Positions 7,910-16,900 of a stretch of DNA of 64,000 nt are shown here, piece by piece. The stretch comes from Candidatus Dadabacteria bacterium (GTDB lineage: Bacteria; Desulfobacterota_D; UBA1144; Nemesobacterales; Nemesobacteraceae): contig VXNX01000013.1 of assembly GCA_009840385.1 (NCBI GenBank), positions 186,001 to 250,000 on the forward strand. Direction: 5' to 3'. The position numbers and the translations under genes were made by a program. Below the pieces are notes generated by a model. The model was not told the DNA's origin. It made no database searches and worked only from the letters and a program-made list of their open reading frames with translations. Each line of letters opens with the position of its first letter. Position 1 is the stretch's first letter.

Positions 7910-10900
7910 ATGACAAAGTCAAACAAGTCTTGCGATTCTTCTGGGGAATCGCTGCCCAACTCTGAAACTCAGAAACAGGAAAAATCTGGATTCGGTCCGC
8001 CGATAGCGATCGTGGGCATGGGGTGCCGGTTCCCCGGCGCATCGAGTATACCGGCCTTTTGGCGCCTGCTCGAATCCGGCCAGAATACGGTGACGGAGGG
8101 TGTCCCGGGTTCCGGCGTCGGGCGTATGGACGAGCTTTTCCCCGATGGACAGATTCCGAGCAATGCCTGTCGTTTCTGTGGCTATGTCGACGGAATCGAG
8201 CAGTTCGACGCGGGGTTCTTTCGCATTTCTCCGGTCGAGGCCCAGTTGCTGGATCCACAGCAGCGGATGATGCTGGAAACCACTTGGGAGGCTCTCGAGG
8301 ATGCGGGCATGGATCCGGATCGGCTGAAGGGCAGCCGCACCGGGGTATATACCGGGATCAGCAACGACGAATACAGGATGCTGGTAGTGGAGTCAAGGAA
8401 ACCTGCCGAGGCTGCTTCATGTCTTTATGCTCTGAGCGGCACGAACTTAAACGGTACCAGCGGTCGGGTCTCTTTCGTGCTGGGACTCATGGGACCGGCG
8501 AAGGCAGTGGACGCCGCGTGCGCGTCGTCCATGGTGTCGGTCCACGACGCGGTGGCGGACCTGCAGCAGGGCAAGGCGGATCTAGCCATTGCGGGCGGTG
8601 TGCAGGCCATCCTGAACAGTCGCATTTTCGAACTCCGTGCGGATGCGATGATGCTGTCTCCGGACGGGCAGTGCAAGACGTTCGACGCGTCCGCGAACGG
8701 TTACGTGCGCGGCGAAGGTTGTGGCGTCGTTATCCTGAAGCGGTTGAGCGAGGCCGAAGAGGATGGCGATCGGATCTGGGGGGTAATCCGAGGCTCGGCG
8801 GTGAACAACGGCGGGCCCGGCACCGGACTGACCGTACCACATACCCCTGCATTGGAACAGGTGATGGAAGCGGCACTGTCGCAGGCCGGAGTTACTGCTT
8901 CGGATGTGGATTACATCGAGGCACACGGGACTGGAACAGCTGTAGGCGACCCTATTGAGATCGAGGCCGTCTCCGCCGTGTACGGCAAAGGGCGCAAAGC
9001 CGACCGTCCTCTTTTGATCGGTTCCGTAAAGACCAATATCGGCCACCTCGAGTCGGCTGCCGGAATCGCCGGTCTGATCAAAGCAGTGCTGGTGATGCAG
9101 CGCGGCGTGATTCCGAAGCACCTGCATTTCCAGGTTCCCAACCCCGCCCTCGATTGGGACCGACTGCCTTTGAAAGTTACTTCGTCCATAATGGACCTGC
9201 CCGAGCGTGGCGGACGGCCGCGACTGGCAGGAGTAAACTCCTTCGGGATATCCGGGACGAACGCCCACATAGTGGTGGAAGAATACATCGCCCGGGGGAC
9301 ATCGCCCTACAGAAAGCATGAGCTTGCGGGCTCGGCCCAGGCGGTGACAGTCTCTTTGCCGGAGGCCGTGGAGAGTTTGTCGCCGCCGGAGCAGGAGTTA
9401 AAGAGGCGCGAGACCCGTTTGCTGCCGCTATCCGGCAAATCGGTGAGCGCGCTCCGCGAACTTGCGGAGCGTTACCTCTCATGGCTTGACGAGCGTCCGG
9501 AGGATATTGCTTCCCAAAGCGCCTCTGCGGAGCCGTTGCTCTCGGACATGGCGTGGACTGCAGGCGTAGGAAGGAGCCATTTCGATCACCGCGCGGGCGT
9601 GGTGTTCCGGGATGCCGGGTCGCTGCGGGAGGGGCTGAAAGCGCTGGGGGATTCGGGCGAGAGTCCAGGGCCGCAGACGCCGACGAAGGTGGCGTTCGCT
9701 TATACCGGGCAAGGAAGCCAGTGGGCCGGCATGGGAAAGGCGCTCTACGAACGTGAGCCGGTGGCGCGGGCGGTTCTCGACCGCTGCGAGGAGGCGTTTC
9801 GGGACGAAAGGGGCACCTCGCTGCTTGACGTGATGTTCGGGGGCGGCGAAGGGGATCTGGGCGATACGGCGTGGGAGCAGCCTGCCCTCTACGCTCTTGA
9901 GTGCGCGCTCACGGCCCTCTGGTCAAGCGTAGGGGTTCGTCCCAGCGTGGTGCTGGGGCACAGCGTCGGGGAACTGGCGGCCGCACAGGCGGCGGGAGTG
10001 TTCAGCCTGGAGGATGGAATGCGGTTTGCCGCGGCGCGAGGCACCCTGCTGTCGGAAACCGAACCGGGCGCGATGGCAGCGGTTTTTGCCACCCCGGCAC
10101 GAGTGACGTCGACGGTCGAGGAGATAAACGAATCATCTGCCAGTGTCGGGCTGAGCATCTCGGCGGACAACGGCGGCCACCAAGTGGTGAGCGGCCCGGT
10201 TGCAGATATTGAAACCATCTCGAAGCGTTTCAAATCGGAAGGAGTCCGGGTAAGACGATTGAACACGACCCGCGCGTTCCACAGCGCCTTGGTGGAGCCA
10301 GCTCTGGACATGCTGGAAGCTTCCCTGGATAGTGCGGCGATCGAACCACCCTCCCTCACCGTGGTCAGCAACCTGACCGGCCAGACGGTGGAGCCCGGCC
10401 AAGCGCTGGACGGAGCCTACTGGAGGCAGCATGCCCGTGAGAAGGTGGCGTTTGCCAGCGGTGTCCGGACATTGGCGGAATTCGGGGTGGATTTGGTGCT
10501 GGAGATAGGACCGAGACCGATCCTGGCCTCGATGACAGTCTCGGCCTGGCCGGACTCGGCACAGACACCAGCGCCCACGGTGCTGTCGAGCCTGCGCCCG
10601 CCGTCTGGTGAATCTTCAGCGTCTGTGGATGACGCCGATTTCACGCGGGCGGTCGCGGAAGCGTATCAGGCGGGGCTCCCGATTCGTTTTGAAGGGCTCT
10701 TTGCGGGGGAGTCGCGCCGTCGCATCTCGTTGCCAAGCTATCCATTCCAACGCGAACGCCATTGGCTCGATTCGAAGAGAAAACAACGCTCGGGCGTCGG
10801 CCACCCCCTACTGGGGGTTCGGCACGAATCCGCCTCAGGCCAAGTCACATTCGAGACAGAAGTGTTCCAGTCGGATCCGGAGTGGTTGAGCGATCACCGG

Positions 10901-13900
10901 GTGTTCGGCCGGGTTATAGCTCCGGGCGCGCTCTACGGTGCCATGGCAGCATCGGCATCCCTTACGGAAGAGAGCGGAGCGGTGGTTGTGGAGGACATGC
11001 AGCTGCTCAACGCGCTGATTTTCCCGGAGGAGGGTTCCGAGGACGGTACCGGCGACGAGGGCCGGGAGGTGCAGGTTGTGCTTGATTCTTCCGAGCGGGC
11101 AAATTCGCGTCGCGTCCAGATATTCAGCAAGGGGAGCGGAGAGGACTGGACGGCACATGTGGAAGGCCACATATCGTCGGGCGCCCCGATTCCGGAAGCC
11201 GGTGGGCGCATCGATCTCGAAAGCCTCAAGGCCCCCCTGTCGCCGATAGACGTGGCAGCCTACTACCGCGCCCGGGCCGATACGGGGATCAATCTCGGCC
11301 CGTTCTTCCGCACGCTCGAGAATGCCTGGTCCGGGCCAGGCGAGGCGTTAGGCGAGATCTCTTTCCCTGAAGCTCTCGGCCGCAATGAGCTGGACGTTCA
11401 TCCGCTCCTGCTGGACGGTTGCTTTCAGGTTGTGGCCGCAGCACGCAATCCAGGCGGGGTAGAAGAGGAAACCACCTATCTGCCATTTGGCTGGGAGCGA
11501 CTGTGGCTGGCGGACCGGCTGCCGGATCGCTTGTTCTGTCACGTGCGCATGAGTGAGGTTTCCCAAGGGACGGAAGCGGAACAGGACGAGCCGCCTGAGG
11601 TCTGGAACGGAGAATTGAGAATCTACGACCCCAATGGAGTTCTGCTTGGCGGGCTGAACGGATACATGGTGAAACGCGCGACGCGGGCGGCGCTGCTCTC
11701 CGCAGGCGAAGGGGTGAATGAACTGCTGTATGAGGTTGTGTGGCGCGAAAAGGCTCTCACGCCCGGAATGCTGCCCGCAGATTTCCTCGCGTCTCAGGCA
11801 ACGATTGTGGCGCGCTCGGGATTGCTCTCAGATTATTTAGCCGACGAAGGAGTCACGCCCAAAGACAGAAGCGCCCTCCTGACCGACCTGGAGCGGTGGT
11901 CCCGGTCCTGCGCGCTCGAGACCTTGGAGAAGCTGGGGTGGGAACGCGAGGTGGGCGTGGCCGTGGATTCAGAGGACCTGCGGCAGCGCTTGAACGTCGT
12001 GGAGGAGCATAAGAAGTTGTTCCGCCGAACGCTCGAGATGCTGGCCAAGTCCGGGGTGTTGGAGGAGGTGGACGGTGACTTCGTCGTGAGAATCGGACCC
12101 GGGGATCCCTTGCCGGATGAAATGCCTCCTGACACCGAGGAATTCGCTGCCCGAATGGCTGAACTGTATCCCCACGGCTTGACCGAGATCGGGCTTTTTC
12201 GACGCTCCGGCAACGCCCTGGCAGACGTGCTGCTGGGCCAAGCGGACCCGTTGACGGTCCTGTTCAGCAGCGGAGACCCGACCCCGGGCGATCTGTATCT
12301 AAAAGCTCCGGTGGCACGTGCGGCGAACCGGCTACTGCGAGAAACGGTTCAGACTCTTGTGGCGGGGCTGCCCGACGGCCGACACCTCAGGGTGATCGAA
12401 GTCGGGGCGGGCACAGGGTCGGCGACCGCGGCCATCCTGCCGGAACTCCCGGAAGGGCGGTTCGACTACATGTACACGGATATCTCGGCGGGCTTCTTTG
12501 CGGAAGCGGAGGCGCGTTTCGGAGGCGAGGAAGCGTCGATAGATTACCGCATGCTGGATATCGAGAAGGATCCGGTGGAGCAGGGATTCGACTCCCACGG
12601 TTATGACCTGGTGATTGCGTCCAATGTGCTGCACGCCACTCGATACCTAGACGAGACGCTTGGGCACTGCCGGCGGCTTCTCGCGCCATCAGGACAGATG
12701 GTCGCGCTCGAGAACCTGAGGGGTATGGGTTGGATGGACCTGACTTTCGGGCCGCTGGACGGCTGGTGGCGGTTTGCCGATGCCTACCGACCGCAGCACG
12801 CCCTGGTGGAACCTGCTGTGTGGCGTCGCGTACTCGCTGACGTGGGTTTCGAGGAAATAGAAGTGCTGGGGGTGAAAGAGTCCGACTCGACCGAGATGCC
12901 GGATAAGGGTGTGATCGTGGCGCGGGGTCCGGCTGAGGTGACCGAAAAACCGGGCGTCTGGGTTCTGGCGGCGGATAGCGCCGACGTGGCCGAGGAGCTG
13001 GCAGCAGGGTTGGCCGCGCGCAACCAGACAGTCGTGCTGGCGGACCATCAACCCCCGGAGAACGGGCATTCAGAAGTGGACGGGTCCGGCATTTTGCGGT
13101 CAACGGTGGAAATGGAGCGGCGCGAGTCGTGGCAATCGTTGCTGGAGAGCCTGCCAGGAGATACGCCTCTTAGCGGCGTCGTGCACCTCGTGGCGCTGGG
13201 CGGCCACGGCCCGAATGCGACAACCGAAGAGATGGCGGAGGACACGAGGCGAGCGGTGGCAAGCGCGCTGGCGTTGACGCAGGGGCTGCTTGACTCCGAT
13301 GTGGCGCCCGAGAACGGAGTGTGGTTTCTTACGCGGGGCGCGCAGGTGCTGGAAAAGGAGCTTGGCGGGGAACTTGCCGGCGCGACGCTATGGGGTTTCG
13401 GGAAGGGCGTGTCCCGTGAAGCGGCGCATCTGAAGCTGAGAATGATTGACCTCGACCCCGTAGAAACGCAATCGCCTGAACTCCTCGACGAACTGCTGTA
13501 TCCCGATCACGAGAATCACATCGCGCATCGCTACGGCCGACGTATGGTGGCCCGCCTGGTCCGGGCGGGGACCAGCACGGAGCGGTTGACATTTCCGGAG
13601 CAGTCGGCCTGGGCGTTGGCTCCGGACCCGGACGGCATATTCGATAAGCCTTACGTCAAGCCGCTGCCGGCGCGTTCCCTGGAGCCGAAAGAAGTCCGCA
13701 TCGCGGTCCGGGCTGCCGGAATGAACTTCTGGGACGTATTTCGTTCACTTGGCTTCATTGAAGAAGAGAACTTAGGAAAGGAGATGTGTGGCCACGTGCT
13801 TGATGTGGGTTCCGAGGTGTCAACCGTCTCGGTCGGCGATCACGTGGTTGGATTGGGGTTCGGCGGTGCGTTCGCAGCCGAAACGATCATACGGGAGGAA

Positions 13901-16900
13901 CTGGTGGTGCCCGCGCCACCGGGAATCCCGGCGACGGGTCTCGCCACAGTGCCGAATGTGTACGTCTCAGCCGCGTTTTCGTATGAGCTCTCAGGACTGA
14001 ACGCTGGCGACCGGGTGCTGATTCACGCGGGCGCCGGCGGTGTGGGACTCGCGGCTATCCAGTTGGCGCATGCCGCGGGCGCCGAGGTGTATGCCACGGC
14101 GAGTGAACTGAAGCGGCCCTATCTCCGCTCCATCGGCGTGGAGCATGTGTTCGATAGCCGTACGACAAAATTCGGGGAAGAGATCCTCGAGGCCACGGAC
14201 GGCGCAGGAGTCGACGTGGTGCTGAACAGCCTGACGGGAGAGGGATTCATCGAGGCGAGCCTGTCATGCCTGGCACAGGGTGGCCGGTTTGTGGAATTGG
14301 CCAGGCGAGACATCCTGAGCGAGGAGGAGATGGCGGAAGTTCGTCCCGACGTTGCCTACTCCATCCTGGAGCTGGATGTTTTGAAGAAGACTGAGCCGGC
14401 TTGCGTCGGAAGAGTTTTCCAGGAAGTGATGGAGCGCATTGCGGCGGGAGAACTGAAACCCCTTATCCACAGCAGTTGGCCCCTAGCTGAAGCGGGGGCC
14501 GCGTTGAGATTCATGCGATCGGGTCGGCACATAGGCAAGATCGTTCTTACAAATTCGCCGCTGCAGACGGGACGGCTGCGGGAGGACAGAACCTACCTGG
14601 TGACCGGCGGCCTGGGCGGTATCGGGTGCGCCGTGGCCGGCTGGCTGGCGGATCACGGTGCTGGGACAATCGTGTTGAATGGACGACGGTCGCCGGACCC
14701 CGAGGTTGAAAAAGAGATCGACTCGTTGCGTGAACGCGGGTTCACGGTGAGGGTGGAACTGGCGGATGTGACGGATACCGCTGCCGTGGACGACATGCTG
14801 GGGCGGATGGATCGGGAACTGCCGCCGCTCGGCGGAGTGATTCACAGCGTGGGAGTGTTGTCGGACGCTTCGCTGTCGAACCAGAGTTGGGAGAGTTTCG
14901 AACAGGTGCTGTGGCCGAAGGTGCTGGGCGCTTGGCACCTGCACCGTGCGACGGCGGAGCGCGATCTGGAGTTCTTCATCCTCTTTTCGAGCCGAGTCGG
15001 CGTCATGGGCAATCCGGGCCAGTCAAACCACGCCGCGGCCAATGCGTTCCTGGACCAGCTCGCCGCCCACCGGCGGGCGGTGGGGCTTCCGGGACAGGCC
15101 ATTGCCTGGGGGGCGTGGTCAGAGATCGGCGAAGCGGCGGAACAACGAGACCGGATTGAACGGCAACGATCGGCGCTCGGCGGCCGCTGGTTTACACCGC
15201 AGCAAGGTCTCAGGGCGTTCGACAGGCTGGTGCGCCAGGACGTAACGAATTCCGTGGTGATGTCTATGGACTGGGAAGTTTTCGAGGAGGCTGTCGAAGA
15301 CCGTCCCTCCCTGCTAGAGGACCTGATTTCCACCAGCCTCAAGGCCGACACCGACTCGCCTGCTCAGACGGACGACCTGATGTCCAGGGTGCGGAAGACG
15401 ACTGTGGCGGAACGCGAGGGTATGCTGGTGTCATTCCTGCAGGGGGAAGTGCAGGCAGTTCTGCGGCTGCCGTCGACGCCGACGCCAACGGTGGGGTTCT
15501 TCGATCTGGGGATGGACTCATTGATGGCAGTAGAACTGAGAAACCGGCTCAACCGGGCATTCGCGGGCGAGTATGTCGTCTCCAACACGGCCGTCTTCGA
15601 CTACCCCGACATCACGACCTTAGCCCGCTATCTGGGGGATGAACTCGGTCAACTGGGCGGGGACGACGGGACGTCCCAGACACCCGAGACAGCCACGCCC
15701 GCACCGCGCGCCCCCGTCTCTACTGAGAATGACGACATAGCGATAGTCGGCATGGCGTGCCGTTTCCCGGGCGCGAAAAACCTTTCGGAATATTGGCATC
15801 TCTTGGAATCGGGCACTGACGCGGTAACCGACGGACGCCAGGCCGGCGATTCGCCGAGGAACGCCTTTGGAGACTCGAACTCCGAGAGCACCACCCACCT
15901 GCACGGCGCGTTTGTTGAGGATATCGAGTGGTTTGACTCACGCTTCTTCCGTATTGCGCCGATAGAAGCGCGGATGATGGACCCACGACAGAGAATGATG
16001 CTGGAGACGAGTTGGGAGGCTATCGAAGACGCCGGAATCGCTCCCGACAGCCTACGAGGCAGCCGCACCGGAGTGTATGCCGGAATCAGCCACAGCGAAT
16101 ACCAACATGTGATTGAAGAAACCCAAGGCAAGGCCGACACTTTCCTCGGTCTAATGGCCAGCGTCACCGCCGGGCGGGTCGCGTCCGCACTGGGCCTTGA
16201 GGGCCCGGCAATGGCCATCGATATGGCTTGCGCCTCGGCATTGGCTGCGGTGCATCAAGCCGTCGCCGGGCTACGGCGGGGCGATGTGGACCTAGCCCTC
16301 GCCGGAGGCGTGCATGCGGCGCTGTCGCGCAACATTTCCAAACTTATGCTGGATGTGGGGATGCTGTCGCCAAGCGGGCAGTGCCACCCCTTTGATGCGT
16401 CTGCGGACGGCTATGTACGCGGCGAGGGCTGCGGAATGCTCATTTTGAAACGGCTGGGTGAAGCGCAGATTGACGGCGACCGGATATGGGGCGTCATCAA
16501 GGGTTCTGCCGTTAACCAGAACGGGGCAAGCGCGGGATTCACCATCCCGAACGGCCCGGCACAGGAGCGTGTTATAGAGGAGGCTCTTGCTCAGGCGGGC
16601 CTCACCGGGAGGGATGTTGACTATCTCGAAGCGCACGCGACAGCCTCCCAGTTGGGCGACGCAATTGAAGTACACGCAGCAGGTTCGGTGTACGGCAGGG
16701 GGCGAGATGCCGACCGACCGCTGCTGATAGGCACCGTAAAGTCAAACATCGGATATCTGGAGACGGCGGCGGGCGTTGCCGGCCTGATAAAGGCCGTGCT
16801 GGCGATGAAGCAAGGTGTCATTCCGAAACATCTGCACTTCAAGGAACCGAACCCACAAATCGACTGGGACCGACTGGCCGTGCGAGTGACTTCTGAAAAG

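Noticed and set aside
12387-13103. Long minus-strand open frames inside the PKS gene (also 8582-9319, 14483-14944, 16993-17648)
   Set aside because: They lie opposite a strongly supported multidomain protein, lack ribosome sites, and are Arg/Pro/Ser-rich as expected for shadows in G+C-rich DNA.
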